NCBI RefSeq assembly: GCF_002753895.1
Contig: NZ_NJER01000004.1
Span: 1 to 64,000 of the forward strand
Reading direction: 5' to 3'
Origin: Halobacteriovorax sp. JY17
Lineage (GTDB): Bacteria > Bdellovibrionota > Bacteriovoracia > Bacteriovoracales > Bacteriovoracaceae
Length of the DNA stretch: 64,000 nucleotides
The notes beneath the pieces are model-generated. The model was not told the origin of the DNA, searched no databases, and saw only the letters and a program-made list of their open reading frames with translations. The translations under genes and the position numbers were made by a program. Position 1 is the first letter of the stretch. Every line of letters begins with the position of its first letter. Positions 33,501 through 42,573 of the stretch are shown here, one piece after another.

Positions 33501-34400
33501 ATGTATAGACTACTACTAACATTACTTGTTTTAACTTTTACTTTTTCAGCAAGCGCTGGATCTTATCTACCATGGCGATTAGGTTATAAGACAATTAAGA
33601 TTAAGCATCATCAAACAGATATACGTGTTGGTTACCTCACTGCAAATCCAGAAGTTAAATTCAAAGGAAATATTCTCTTCTACCAAGGACTTGGAGATTC
33701 TATTTTAAATCACGATCCACTTTTTGAAGTTTTAACAAATAATGGTTTTAGAGTCGTGGCCTTCGATTATATGGGACAGGGTGGGTCTGCCGGAACAATG
33801 AATAATACAACGATTGAAAATATAAATGAGATCGGTGATAAGGTTATTGATCTACTTGGTCGAAAGAATGGTCCTAACGGAAGTAAGTATCATATTCTTG
33901 GATGGTCTACTGGTGGGCTTGCTGCCTATAGAAAAGCTTACTATGACAAAGGACGTTCTATTTTATCAGTGGTACTCATTGCTCCAGGGATCGCTCCAAA
34001 TTACTTTGTTGGTGAAGGATTATTTAATTGGCCGATCGATGAAATATCTATGGAAACGTTAACTACGAATAGATTTCTAGGAGTAAATGATCCACATGAG
34101 GATCCTATCTTCCCAAAGTCTCCAGTTTTTGTTCCTAAATTTGCCTTTAATCTTCAAAAAGTTGCAATGAAATCTAGAACGAAATGGTTCATTGATCCAA
34201 AAGTCCCTGGACTCGTTCTACTTTCTGGACCAAGCGACACATATGTTAATGCCTCTAAAACAAAAACTGTTCTAAAGAAGAGGGCCAAGCACTTTAGAGT
34301 CGTTACTTATAGTAAAGCTCTTCACGAAATTGATAATGAAGTTGAATCAATTGCTAAGAGTGCGCGAGAGAATATCTTAGAATTTTTTATAAATAAGTAG
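33501..34400 (+). CDS. Secreted alpha/beta hydrolase
   Basis: A 299-residue protein with a signal peptide (cleavage near SASA, about residue 19). Nucleophile elbow GWSTGG lies near residue 137 and an oxyanion-type NILFYQGLGDS near 55. A C-terminal Asp (SGPSDTY) and His (ALHEID) complete the catalytic triad. The pattern is close to monoacylglycerol lipase or lysophospholipase-like enzymes. The substrate is probably an ester or lipid; inferred. Confidence 0.85.
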   Translation: MYRLLLTLLVLTFTFSASAGSYLPWRLGYKTIKIKHHQTDIRVGYLTANPEVKFKGNILFYQGLGDSILNHDPLFEVLTNNGFRVVAFDYMGQGGSAGTMNNTTIENINEIGDKVIDLLGRKNGPNGSKYHILGWSTGGLAAYRKAYYDKGRSILSVVLIAPGIAPNYFVGEGLFNWPIDEISMETLTTNRFLGVNDPHEDPIFPKSPVFVPKFAFNLQKVAMKSRTKWFIDPKVPGLVLLSGPSDTYVNASKTKTVLKKRAKHFRVVTYSKALHEIDNEVESIAKSARENILEFFINK

Positions 34401-34496
34401 GATAGAGATACTTTACTTCAAATCGTAGAGAGGCTATCTTACTGGAAAATACACTGCTCATGCATAGCAACCATGATCTCAACATCTGGAAGCAAT

Positions 34497-35564
34497 ATGC
34501 ATATTTCAAAGCAGACTCTGTTGGAGTTATTAAATGAGGAAGAATTAACTCATAGAACTTCAACTTTTACTCCGAGTCAAATGGCCCATCTCTTTGTTAA
34601 TTCTGCCTTGCTTGTAGAAGTGATGGGTTTTCTAAAAGAGCAACTATGGCTAAAGAATAAAGAAGACAAAGAACTTGGTATAAAGACTTCTTATGAAGAC
34701 TTTATGGAACCACTCTTTAGTAACGAATTAGAAAGTATTATTTTCCTAAAAGATTTCTTAATTAAGAGCGGTTCTGGCCAGATGAAAAAAGTCGGAAGGG
34801 ATTCAAAAGAAATTGAACAAGATATTCTGTCCCTCATTACTTCAAAATCAAAAGAAAATCAAAAAGAATTTGTCATTCAATCATTAAAGGAAATGAAAGT
34901 TCATTTTCTAAATGAAGAAGAGAGTAAGGAATCTGTCGATCAAAATCTTGGTCAACAAGGGCTTAGACTCTATAGAACATTTGATAACTTAGATGATATT
35001 TTTGAACTTAATTATAATTTAGATTTAGATATGACCGTAGATCATGATGCTAAAGAAAGGCTTTATCAAAAATCGGGTGTAGGCGTTCAGTCAGGATACT
35101 CAACTATTCTTCTAGCGCTTCACTCAATGAAAGCTGCTCTTGGAAGCACTGTTGTTGATCTAGGTTCTGGCTATGGAAGAGTAGGTCTTGTTTGCTCATT
35201 AGTTCGTCCTGATATTAACTTTATAGGCTATGAGTACGTTCCCCATAGAGTAGATGTTTCAAATGAAGCATCAGAAGCGTTAGGGCTTCAGGCTAGTCTT
35301 ATCTTTAAAACTCAAGATCTTTCCTTGGAGTCTTTTTCTATTCCTGATGCAGACTTCTACTACCTCTACGATCCATTCTCTGAGGAGACTTACCGCTATA
35401 TTCTTGAGCAAATTGTTGAAGTAAGTAAGAGAAAGGAAGTTACAATTGTCACAAAAGGGAATGCTCGCAATTGGCTAAAGAAAATAGCTAAAGAGCAGAA
35501 TTGGCCTAATCCTATTTATATAGATGAGAGTAATCTTTGTATTTTTAGGTCATTTATTTCATAA
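34497..35564 (+). CDS. SAM-dependent methyltransferase-like protein
   Basis: About 355 residues from the ATG at 34497, preferred over the one at 34473 because GGAAG lies five bases before it. The C-terminal half has SAM motif I VVDLGSGYGRVGL and an acidic FIGYEYVPHRV strand, with FYYLYDPFS where the catalytic-loop residues lie. The arrangement resembles DOT1-like or class I enzymes that act on proteins or small molecules. The N-terminal half is helical and unrecognised. Target unknown. Confidence 0.8.
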   Translation: MHISKQTLLELLNEEELTHRTSTFTPSQMAHLFVNSALLVEVMGFLKEQLWLKNKEDKELGIKTSYEDFMEPLFSNELESIIFLKDFLIKSGSGQMKKVGRDSKEIEQDILSLITSKSKENQKEFVIQSLKEMKVHFLNEEESKESVDQNLGQQGLRLYRTFDNLDDIFELNYNLDLDMTVDHDAKERLYQKSGVGVQSGYSTILLALHSMKAALGSTVVDLGSGYGRVGLVCSLVRPDINFIGYEYVPHRVDVSNEASEALGLQASLIFKTQDLSLESFSIPDADFYYLYDPFSEETYRYILEQIVEVSKRKEVTIVTKGNARNWLKKIAKEQNWPNPIYIDESNLCIFRSFIS

Positions 35565-35581
35565 ATAGTGTAAAATTAAGT

Positions 35582-35947
35582 ATGAAAAAATGTAAGCGAT
35601 TTGAAGACTTCTATCTGGGCCTAGTTCTTTACTTTGCCTCTAAGAGAAAGGGGATGCTTCGTAGAATAAGGCGCTCTCTTTTAATTTTAAAAGAGGGCCT
35701 GGCACAAGAAAGTATTGAAACAAAAGACATGTTCATTACCTATAGTCGCTATTCTAGAGGAAAGGCCTCCAAAGAAGAGATGAAAATTGCAAATATGCAA
35801 TTTAGAGAAGTTGTGACAAGCCTAGGGCTTGGTGTTCTCTTAGTGCTACCTTTCGCTCCTTTAACTCTTCCTATCGTTGTAAAACTTGGTCAAAAATTTG
35901 GAATTAATATTATTCCCTCTGCTTTTAGAAAAGAGGAAGAGAAATGA
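35582..35947 (+). CDS. LETM1-like membrane protein
   Basis: A 121-residue protein. The hydrophobic segment TSLGLGVLLVLPFAPLTLPI followed by VKLGQKFGINIIPSAF matches the LETM1 core ('G...LP..P...P......fG...LPSAF'). Mitochondrial LETM1 handles cation exchange; the bacterial short forms are not characterised. The N-terminal part is basic. The stop codon overlaps the next start (ATGA), so it is cotranscribed with the secreted nuclease. Confidence 0.75.
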   Translation: MKKCKRFEDFYLGLVLYFASKRKGMLRRIRRSLLILKEGLAQESIETKDMFITYSRYSRGKASKEEMKIANMQFREVVTSLGLGVLLVLPFAPLTLPIVVKLGQKFGINIIPSAFRKEEEK

Positions 35948-36573
35948 AACCTTTAGTCATCTTATTCTGTTTTATTTTTTCAGTGTCTATTTTCTCTCAT
36001 AGTGGGAGAACTATTAAGAGTGGACCGAAGAAGGGATGTCATGAAGATAGAAAGCTTGGAGAATTTCACTGCCATGGAGGTGTAAGCAAAGTCGAGACTG
36101 ATAAACAAAATAAGTACTCTCGAAAGAAGTTTAAGCACTGGACCGATACAGATAAGAATTGCTTAAATACTCGTCATGAAATATTAAAGATAAGATCCCT
36201 AGTAAAAGTAAAGATTTCTTCTTGTAAAGTAGTTGAAGGTAAGTGGAATGATTTCTACTTTAGAGAAATTCTAACAAGCCCCTCTCAAATTGATATTGAT
36301 CATGTCGTTCCTTTAAAAAATGCATGGGAGAGTGGAGCAAGTCTATGGTCAAATAGGGAACGTGAGAAATTTGCAAACGATCCTGAAAATCTTGTGATTA
36401 CTAACTCTCACTACAATAGAAAGAAGCAGGCAAAGACCCCGCTGGAGTGGTATCCTATCGAAAAGAGTTATACTTGTAAGTACTTAAAACAGTGGATAGC
36501 GGTAAAAACAAAGTATGCTTTAAAAATTAACCCTCAAATTATCTCTGAGTACAAGAGAATACCGTGTGAGTAG
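35944..36573 (+). CDS. Secreted HNH nuclease (DUF1524-like) with His-rich N-terminal motif
   Basis: A 209-residue protein with a short signal peptide. An N-terminal segment with SHSGRT...CHEDRKLGEFHCHGG resembles the YHYH/Cys-His motif seen before secreted HNH nucleases. The catalytic domain is QIDIDHVVPLKNAW, then NDPENLVITNSHYNRKK, as in DUF1524/GmrSD-type HNH enzymes. It probably degrades DNA outside the cell or in prey. It overlaps the LETM1-like gene by four bases. Confidence 0.85.
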   Translation: MKPLVILFCFIFSVSIFSHSGRTIKSGPKKGCHEDRKLGEFHCHGGVSKVETDKQNKYSRKKFKHWTDTDKNCLNTRHEILKIRSLVKVKISSCKVVEGKWNDFYFREILTSPSQIDIDHVVPLKNAWESGASLWSNREREKFANDPENLVITNSHYNRKKQAKTPLEWYPIEKSYTCKYLKQWIAVKTKYALKINPQIISEYKRIPCE

Positions 36574-36601
36574 AGAGGAAATCTTAGAGGTTATGAAATA
36601 A

Positions 36602-36904
36602 ATGTATAGTGAATCAAGAAGGTATAAAAAGAACGATTGGTGGGATCTTGTTGCAGTTATCGAGCAGGAGCTAGAAAGAAGTAAGAGCTATGAAACTTAT
36701 TTCTATATCGCTGATGAATTAAAATGGAGAATCGTGGACTCTATTTCTGAAGGTGCTAATTTTAAAATTAGAAATAAAGCGAAGGAGCTTCATCGTCATT
36801 TCCTAGAGAATTGTATTGAACTCGAAGAGCTAACTGAGGTTCAAAAAAATGATATTAATTCTCTCTTTGATCTTATCTTAACTTCTAAAAAAGAAACTTT
36901 TTAA
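36602..36904 (+). CDS. Conserved-looking small protein, unknown
   Basis: A 100-residue, charged and helical protein with no membrane segment and no family I recognise. RYKKNDWWDLV near the N-terminus is notable. It follows the secreted nuclease by 28 bases on the same strand and converges with the M15 peptidase gene. AGAGG lies 14 bases before the ATG, which is far, so the start is not certain. Confidence 0.55.
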   Translation: MYSESRRYKKNDWWDLVAVIEQELERSKSYETYFYIADELKWRIVDSISEGANFKIRNKAKELHRHFLENCIELEELTEVQKNDINSLFDLILTSKKETF

Positions 36905-36909
36905 ATAGA

Positions 36910-37821
36910 TTAAACTTTTAAGTGCCACGGCTCAAAACGAACACCGAGAGTATTACTTTGTGTATAGCGAATATTTATATAGCCAAGATCCACAAGACGT
37001 TTGAACTCATCCGTCTCAGCAAAGTCTTGATCGAAATTCTTCATACCCATATTTTTCTTACCAACATCAAAGTCGCCTAGATAATGGAATGAATAACCAG
37101 GAGGAGCAAGAGACCTTGAGGCCTTAGATAAGTTACCCTTTGTCTCAAGAGACTTTTCAAGAAATAGGTGGAATTGCTTTGCAACACCTCTAACGCCAGA
37201 GGTGAGAATAAGGTCTTTACCTACATCTCGTTTTACTTTTTGAAAGAGTGTAAGGGATTGGTCTTTCTTTAGGAAGTGTCCAGAGAAAGGAACTTTGGCC
37301 ACCTCTCTCTTTCCTATGGAGTCTGTTAGTTTTTTGGCCGTTTTATCTCCCTTGAAGCCATACTTGGCGGCGTCAAAGTAGAAGAGCTCTTCCATAAATT
37401 TCTTTTCAACTTCAGTTATAGGCTTGCAGTAGGGAATTGTATTGGTGAATAAATAGAAGCTATCAACGTTTAATAGGTTGAAGTTCCCATGTCCTACATA
37501 CCTTTCAACTATTCTAAGTTTTGCGACGAGGCTTTTGACAATAGCGTAATTTTCTTTACTCAGAAAAATATCGTCTGGAAAATCTTGAGAGAAGTACTTA
37601 CTCTTGGCCCTTTCATCTTTGACCAACTCTTTGACAATTTCCTCTTCTGGCTTCTTTGTTGGAGCAATTATTGTACTCTGAGTTTGCTTAGTTTCTTCAA
37701 ATGGATTTATACAAGACTTGCAAGTGGCATCGTGAAAGTGCTTTTGCAGGAATGAGCAACTACTGAGTCCACTGGTGGCCGCGAGAAAGGTAGTATATTT
37801 TAAGAAATCCCTTCTTTTCAA
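36910..37821 (-). CDS. Tat-exported M15-type (VanY-like) peptidase, lipoprotein
   Basis: A 303-residue protein. MKRRDFLKYTTFLAA is a twin-arginine signal ending in a lipobox (LSSC, Cys near 22), so folded, metal-loaded export is expected. The M15/VanY features are in the last 120 residues: RGVAKQF, SFHYLGDFDVG with zinc His and Asp, and EPWHLKV with the second His. It probably trims peptide stems of peptidoglycan. Usual length plus a longer N-terminal region. Confidence 0.82.
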   Translation of the reverse strand: MKRRDFLKYTTFLAATSGLSSCSFLQKHFHDATCKSCINPFEETKQTQSTIIAPTKKPEEEIVKELVKDERAKSKYFSQDFPDDIFLSKENYAIVKSLVAKLRIVERYVGHGNFNLLNVDSFYLFTNTIPYCKPITEVEKKFMEELFYFDAAKYGFKGDKTAKKLTDSIGKREVAKVPFSGHFLKKDQSLTLFQKVKRDVGKDLILTSGVRGVAKQFHLFLEKSLETKGNLSKASRSLAPPGYSFHYLGDFDVGKKNMGMKNFDQDFAETDEFKRLVDLGYINIRYTQSNTLGVRFEPWHLKV

Positions 37822-37901
37822 GAAAATATCCTTCAGAGGTTGGGCGCCTTTAAGAGCGCATACCCCCTAATTTTACACTGAAAAGTCCTAGAAAGAAAAG
37901 T

Positions 37902-38252
37902 CTAGGCCTTTTTAACCACAGAACATTTAAGGTACATAGATCCGTGACCGTCAATTTTACAAGAAATATCGTGGTCGTTAACAGGCTCATCTAGAAGTCT
38001 GATATTCTTAACTTTAGTACCTGACTTAATTGTACTCTTTCCTGCTTTTAGGTCTTTAATCACAGTAACTGAGTCACCATTTTGTAATTGAGCACCATTT
38101 GAATCGAGAAATTTTGGTGTTTGGCCTTCTTCGGCCTGGGCCTCTAGGTTCCACTCATGAAAGCACTCTGGGCAAATCCAGAGAGATCCATCGGTATAAC
38201 CATAAGGAGAAGAACATTTTGGGCATGTTTGAGAGTCTGTATCGTTTGTCAT
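37902..38252 (-). CDS. PhnA/YjdM family zinc-ribbon protein
   Basis: A 116-residue protein. The N-terminal zinc ribbon CPKCSSPYGYTDGSLWICPEC is followed by the PhnA core: LDSNGAQLQNGDSVTVIKDLKAG-type strands, KSGTKVKNIRL, and CKIDGHGSMYLK. Despite the phosphonate name, the cellular role of the family is not settled. Length matches YjdM. Single gene. Confidence 0.9.
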   Translation of the reverse strand: MTNDTDSQTCPKCSSPYGYTDGSLWICPECFHEWNLEAQAEEGQTPKFLDSNGAQLQNGDSVTVIKDLKAGKSTIKSGTKVKNIRLLDEPVNDHDISCKIDGHGSMYLKCSVVKKA

Positions 38253-38301
38253 GTTGAGATTTTAGAGGCTAGGCCCTTATATGTAAATAGATTAAGCTCT
38301 C

Positions 38302-38838
38302 CTAGTGAAGAGCTTTTTTTATCGCATTTTCAAGTTCTGACTCTAGGGGAAGGGTCTTTGAATTAAATCTCGCAACAAATTTACCATCTTTGTCGAAGAG
38401 GAATTTCTCAAAATTCCACTTTATCTCTTCTCCACCAGATGATTTAACAATGTAATCAATGAGAGGGATTTTCTCTTTACCAAGAACAATGGCCTTTGTA
38501 GATATTGGAAAGCTTGCTCCATACTTAACTCTGCACATCTCAACAACTTCTTGATTTGATTCTGGAGTTTGACCTCCGAAGTCATTGGAAGGAATTCCTA
38601 TAATTGTTAGTCCCTGCTTTTGATATTTCTTATAGAGTTTTTCAATATCATCTAATTGTCCTGTGTACCCACAGCGAGTAGCGATATTTATAATGAGCAA
38701 TGGTTTTCCACTATATTGCTTTAGTTCTATCTTCTTATTCCTTGGTGCCGATAATGTGAAGCTTGAAAGAGTTGATTCAACACTAAATATGGCTACACTT
38801 AAAAGCATTGAAAGAATAATTAATTTTATAGTTTTCAT
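38302..38838 (-). CDS. Glutathione peroxidase family protein with signal peptide
   Basis: A 178-residue thiol peroxidase. Peroxidatic Cys lies in NIATRCGYTGQ (Cys where animal enzymes have Sec), then SNDFGGQTPESNQEV and KWNFEKFL with the catalytic Gln, Asn and Trp. An N-terminal hydrophobic stretch (about 1-20) suggests export. Bacterial enzymes of this type usually use thioredoxin. The ATG overlaps the GST stop by four bases, so the two form an oxidative-stress operon. Confidence 0.9.
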   Translation of the reverse strand: MKTIKLIILSMLLSVAIFSVESTLSSFTLSAPRNKKIELKQYSGKPLLIINIATRCGYTGQLDDIEKLYKKYQKQGLTIIGIPSNDFGGQTPESNQEVVEMCRVKYGASFPISTKAIVLGKEKIPLIDYIVKSSGGEEIKWNFEKFLFDKDGKFVARFNSKTLPLESELENAIKKALH

Positions 38839-39692
38839 TTCTTCTCCAAAATTATCTTTTTAAAATCTTCTTCGCTATGTCTTTCTGGAAGTTGTTGACC
38901 TTCATCTCCCCAGACTCTATTGACAACGACACCTCTTCTTACAGCAGGTCTTTCACCTATCAATTTTGCCCAACGTAGAAGGTTCTTGTAAGACTTAGCA
39001 TCTATAAACTCTTCTGCGTTGTAGAGGTTTCCTTGTACAAGTACACCATACCAAGGCCAGATTGCGATATCTGCAATAGTGTATTCATCTCCTGCTATGT
39101 ACTTTCTATTTTCTAAATTCTTGTCTAGAACATCAAGCTGTCTCTTGGTCTCCATTGTGAAGCGATCAATACAATACTTTATTTTCTCTGGAGCATAATT
39201 ATAGAAGTGTCCAAAGCCTCCTCCTAAATAGGGAGCGCTTCCCATTTGCCAAAAAAGCCAATTGAGAACTTCGGTTTTCTTTTCAATTTCTTTTGGCAGG
39301 AAGGAGTTAAACTTCTCTGCAAGGTAGAGGAGAATTGAGCCAGATTCAAATACTCTAATAGAGTCACCTTCGCTATTATCAATTAAAGCGGGAATTTTAG
39401 AATTAGGATTTATTTCTACAAAACCACTAGAGAATTGATCTCCTTCAGTAATTTTAATTAAGTGAGCATTGTACTCAGCTTCTTTTATTCCAAGGGCGAG
39501 TAACTCTTCGAACATTACTGTAACCTTGACTCCGTTAGGAGTTGCTAAGGAGTAGAGCTGAAAAGGATGTTGTCCTTTTGGTAAGGATTTTTCATGAGTT
39601 GAACCGGCGGAGGGTCTATTTATATTAGCGAATTGACCTCCGTTATTGGCTTCTTGCTTCCATACTTTTGGTGGAATATATTCTTGACTCAT
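38835..39692 (-). CDS. YghU-like glutathione S-transferase
   Basis: A 285-residue nu-class GST. The N-terminal segment (PPKVWKQEANNGGQFANINR) and the thioredoxin-like part with SLATPNGVKVTVMFEE are typical of YghU/YfcG proteins. The C-terminal all-helical domain contains YTIADIAIWPWYG, the N-cap box and hydrophobic staple of GSTs. It probably reduces disulfides or organic peroxides with glutathione. AAGGAAGACAGT precedes the ATG. Confidence 0.92.
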   Translation of the reverse strand: MSQEYIPPKVWKQEANNGGQFANINRPSAGSTHEKSLPKGQHPFQLYSLATPNGVKVTVMFEELLALGIKEAEYNAHLIKITEGDQFSSGFVEINPNSKIPALIDNSEGDSIRVFESGSILLYLAEKFNSFLPKEIEKKTEVLNWLFWQMGSAPYLGGGFGHFYNYAPEKIKYCIDRFTMETKRQLDVLDKNLENRKYIAGDEYTIADIAIWPWYGVLVQGNLYNAEEFIDAKSYKNLLRWAKLIGERPAVRRGVVVNRVWGDEGQQLPERHSEEDFKKIILEKK

Positions 39693-39803
39693 ACTGTCTT
39701 CCTTGTTTTAAGTAGTGTTAATTCAATTAACTTTAACTTCTAGTTAAGTTGAGAGATAATTCTTTCTTCAATATCTCTTATTTAACGTAATTTCGGAACC
39801 CCT

Positions 39804-41066
39804 ATGATTAAGAAAGTTTGTCTAAGTTTATCCTTTGTCTTATTTGTACTTATTTGCACGATTCTCCTACTTCCTATTAGCTTATTTCAAGAGAGTATTG
39901 TTGAGCTTATAAATTCTAGTGGAAGTGTTGAGATCCAAGTAAATAAACCAATCACTTATAGGTTAATTAACGCCCATAAATTTTCAGCAAAAGAAGTTGT
40001 CGTCAAAGTTTCGGGGCACGAAGTTATCTTAGATAATGTAGATATTAAAGTCGATCTTGGCTCTCTTTTTAAAAAGAATATTATAGTTGAAAGTCTGAAT
40101 ATAAAAATTAATTCAATTAAAGAATATGAGAAAAAGACAGAAGCTCCAAAGGTTCATGAGAAGACTGAAAAAAAGAGTGCTAAAGAAGGAATAGATTCAA
40201 TTCTCGTTCAGAACTTTAATCTTCAGGTAAATTCAATAGATATTAAAAAGTATAAGATAGATGATATTGCTCTCTCTTCAAAGAGAATTTCAGTAGAGTT
40301 AAAACCTTTCTTCATAGAGAGCGAACTAAATATCTCTGTATTTAAGAAAATGATTGATGGGCAAATTAGCCTCACCAAGCAAGAGCTGCAAAATATTAAA
40401 ATCAACCTTCTTTTAAAAGATATAGGTAAAGTTACGTCTAAGTTTAACTTGAAAGATATAAATCTTTATGGAGATTTAAATTTAGACTTTAAAGGCGAAT
40501 TGAACAGAAAAAATGATTTCCTAGAAAATGATATGAACTTAGTTGTAAATGGTAAGAAATTGAAGTGGCTTGGAAAGGATCTAGATAAAATTTTAGATGC
40601 TTATATTGATAGTAAGAAAGTAGGTCTTTTAGATGCAGCAGGATACTTGACTCTTGGACCTATTGGTATTCTTGTTGCGAAAGGAACGGACTTAGGTCAT
40701 GCAGGTCTTAGAGGTATGACAAGTGGTGAGACTGAAATTCGAGAACTACACTTGGATTTAAAATTTCAAAAAAGCATGATTGATCTACAAGACGTGGCCA
40801 TTGCTACCAATAATCATAAGATTGTTGCTAAAGGAAAAATTAACTTAAAAGAGAAAGTATTTAAAGATTTCTCTGTTGCATCAGTTGATGAAAAAGGCTG
40901 TAGTGTCTTTACTCAAAAAATTTCGGGACCATTATCTAGTCCTGAAATAGGGGCCCTTGGATCTTTCATGAATGAGGTCTTCTCTCCCATTACAGACCTT
41001 TTTAACAGGGGAATGTCCCTGGTTACTGATAATTGTGACGGGTATTATAAAGGTATTGTTAAGTAG
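39804..41066 (+). CDS. AsmA-like inner-membrane/periplasmic protein
   Basis: A 420-residue protein. One N-terminal transmembrane helix (about 7-27) and a long beta-rich periplasmic part with repeated '.D...G...L...L......I.L.N' features, ending in a NLKEKVF-type segment and a C-terminal Cys. The pattern matches AsmA-domain proteins, which carry lipids between membranes and help set outer-membrane composition. Usual AsmA is about 600 residues, so this is a short form. Confidence 0.7.
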   Translation: MIKKVCLSLSFVLFVLICTILLLPISLFQESIVELINSSGSVEIQVNKPITYRLINAHKFSAKEVVVKVSGHEVILDNVDIKVDLGSLFKKNIIVESLNIKINSIKEYEKKTEAPKVHEKTEKKSAKEGIDSILVQNFNLQVNSIDIKKYKIDDIALSSKRISVELKPFFIESELNISVFKKMIDGQISLTKQELQNIKINLLLKDIGKVTSKFNLKDINLYGDLNLDFKGELNRKNDFLENDMNLVVNGKKLKWLGKDLDKILDAYIDSKKVGLLDAAGYLTLGPIGILVAKGTDLGHAGLRGMTSGETEIRELHLDLKFQKSMIDLQDVAIATNNHKIVAKGKINLKEKVFKDFSVASVDEKGCSVFTQKISGPLSSPEIGALGSFMNEVFSPITDLFNRGMSLVTDNCDGYYKGIVK

Positions 41067-41130
41067 TGAAAAACAGGTCTGTTTAGTGTCAATTATTCAA
41101 TACTTCGACCTCTTTTACCGATAAGTTTCA

Positions 41131-42573
41131 GTGCGATATAATCTATTCTTTACTCTTTTTCTTTTTACCTTAGTTAGTTGTTCAAAATTTGGAATAATTA
41201 GTAGAGGGCCTGCAAGCTCAAGCTCAGAAATTTCTGTTCTCGGTGATCTTGAAGGAAATATAGATCGCTTCAATGACTTTATTCAAAAATCAGATGCTCT
41301 CTTTTTAAACTCAAGCGGTGAGCTTGATTTAGTTGCTGGAAAGAGATTTGTTTTTCTAGGTGATGTCATGGATAGAGGACCAGGATCGCTTCGCATAATG
41401 AATGATCTTGTAAATTTGAAAGAGAAGTACCCTGAAAATGTGACCCTCATTCTTGGAAATAGAGATATTAATAAGCTTCGTATCATGAGTCTTATGGATG
41501 GTTCTTTAACAAGGCCAGTTCCTGAGATTGTTATTCCATGGCATAAGAAAACCATTGAAGAGAGTTTTAATATCAAAATTCCCGATAACCTTTCTGCTCA
41601 AGAGTTTCAAGAGTTTGTAAAAGAGTATGATAATCCTCTACTGCGATTTAAGTCCTTTCTTGCTGGTATGAATGCACCTTTAGCCTTTGAGTTTAGAAGA
41701 GAGGAGCTAGAGATTCTCTATCCAGAGAAAGCTATTGATGATCACTTTGTTTTTGCAAGCTTTCTTCAAGACTACGATGAGTCTGGAATTCTTAGACGGT
41801 ATTTAAAGAATGGAGAGCTTGGCAAAATAATTGATGGGAATATCTTTGTCCATGGTGCAGTTACGAATGAGAATTTTGGTTTTATTCCGGGAAGAGCTAT
41901 TCGAGAAACCGATCCTGAGAAGTGGATCGATGGATTGAATGATTTTGCTAGAGACGAAATTGATGATTGGTTTTCAGACTCAAGAAAGGGGCAGAATCTT
42001 ATTGATTATCATGCACCCAGACCTGGAAGTATTAAGAATTTAAACAGTGTCGTTTATGCTAGATTCTCTGACGATGCAGGAAATCCTATTGCTCCAGGAA
42101 GAAAGTTAATTCAAAAACTAAGAAGATATGGAATTTATCGAGTTGTCGTAGGTCACACACCAACAGGAGATTATCCAATCATAGTAAGAAAGCCAAACTT
42201 TGAGGTTCTTCTAACAGATAGCTCTTTTAGCTCTGTTAATAAGGCGTCAAAGATTACAATTAAAGGAAAAGATGTTTTAGTGGAAACAGAAATCTCAAAG
42301 AGTAGGGATTTAGTTATTAAGTCAAATGTTGAAGAAGTAATGAATCCTTTAGGAATGAAAACAAGTGACGGCTATAGAGTTATTGGAAAGTTTTCAGATT
42401 CAGATAATGTGATGATCCTAAAAGTAGAAGGCAAGGGGAGACGATTTTCCACTAAGTATGTGGAGGAGTCAGCTTTAAATATAGCAAATAAGGGACTAGT
42501 TGAAGTCTTTGAACAAAGAGTGAACTCTAGTTGTCGACAGATAATGCAAGGTTTTCTCGGAAGGAAATTATGA
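41131..42573 (+). CDS. Calcineurin-like metallophosphatase, lipoprotein
   Basis: A 480-residue protein from a GTG start with no strong ribosome binding site. Lipobox VSCS (Cys near 17). The metallophosphatase motifs are LGDLEGN, FLGDVMDRGPGS, LILGNRDINK, FVHGAV and VVGHTPTG. The first motif has Glu where most enzymes have His (GD.HG), so metal binding at one position may differ. Substrate unknown; the family includes protein phosphatases and nucleotide phosphatases. It overlaps the next gene by ATGA. Confidence 0.85.
   Translation: MRYNLFFTLFLFTLVSCSKFGIISRGPASSSSEISVLGDLEGNIDRFNDFIQKSDALFLNSSGELDLVAGKRFVFLGDVMDRGPGSLRIMNDLVNLKEKYPENVTLILGNRDINKLRIMSLMDGSLTRPVPEIVIPWHKKTIEESFNIKIPDNLSAQEFQEFVKEYDNPLLRFKSFLAGMNAPLAFEFRREELEILYPEKAIDDHFVFASFLQDYDESGILRRYLKNGELGKIIDGNIFVHGAVTNENFGFIPGRAIRETDPEKWIDGLNDFARDEIDDWFSDSRKGQNLIDYHAPRPGSIKNLNSVVYARFSDDAGNPIAPGRKLIQKLRRYGIYRVVVGHTPTGDYPIIVRKPNFEVLLTDSSFSSVNKASKITIKGKDVLVETEISKSRDLVIKSNVEEVMNPLGMKTSDGYRVIGKFSDSDNVMILKVEGKGRRFSTKYVEESALNIANKGLVEVFEQRVNSSCRQIMQGFLGRKL

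Noticed and set aside
38292-38319. AAGCTCT...AGAGCTT hairpin with T-run at the end of the glutathione peroxidase gene
   Set aside because: The T-run is on the plus strand, where no gene needs it; for the leftward gene the following sequence is only weakly T-rich. Possible but not listed.
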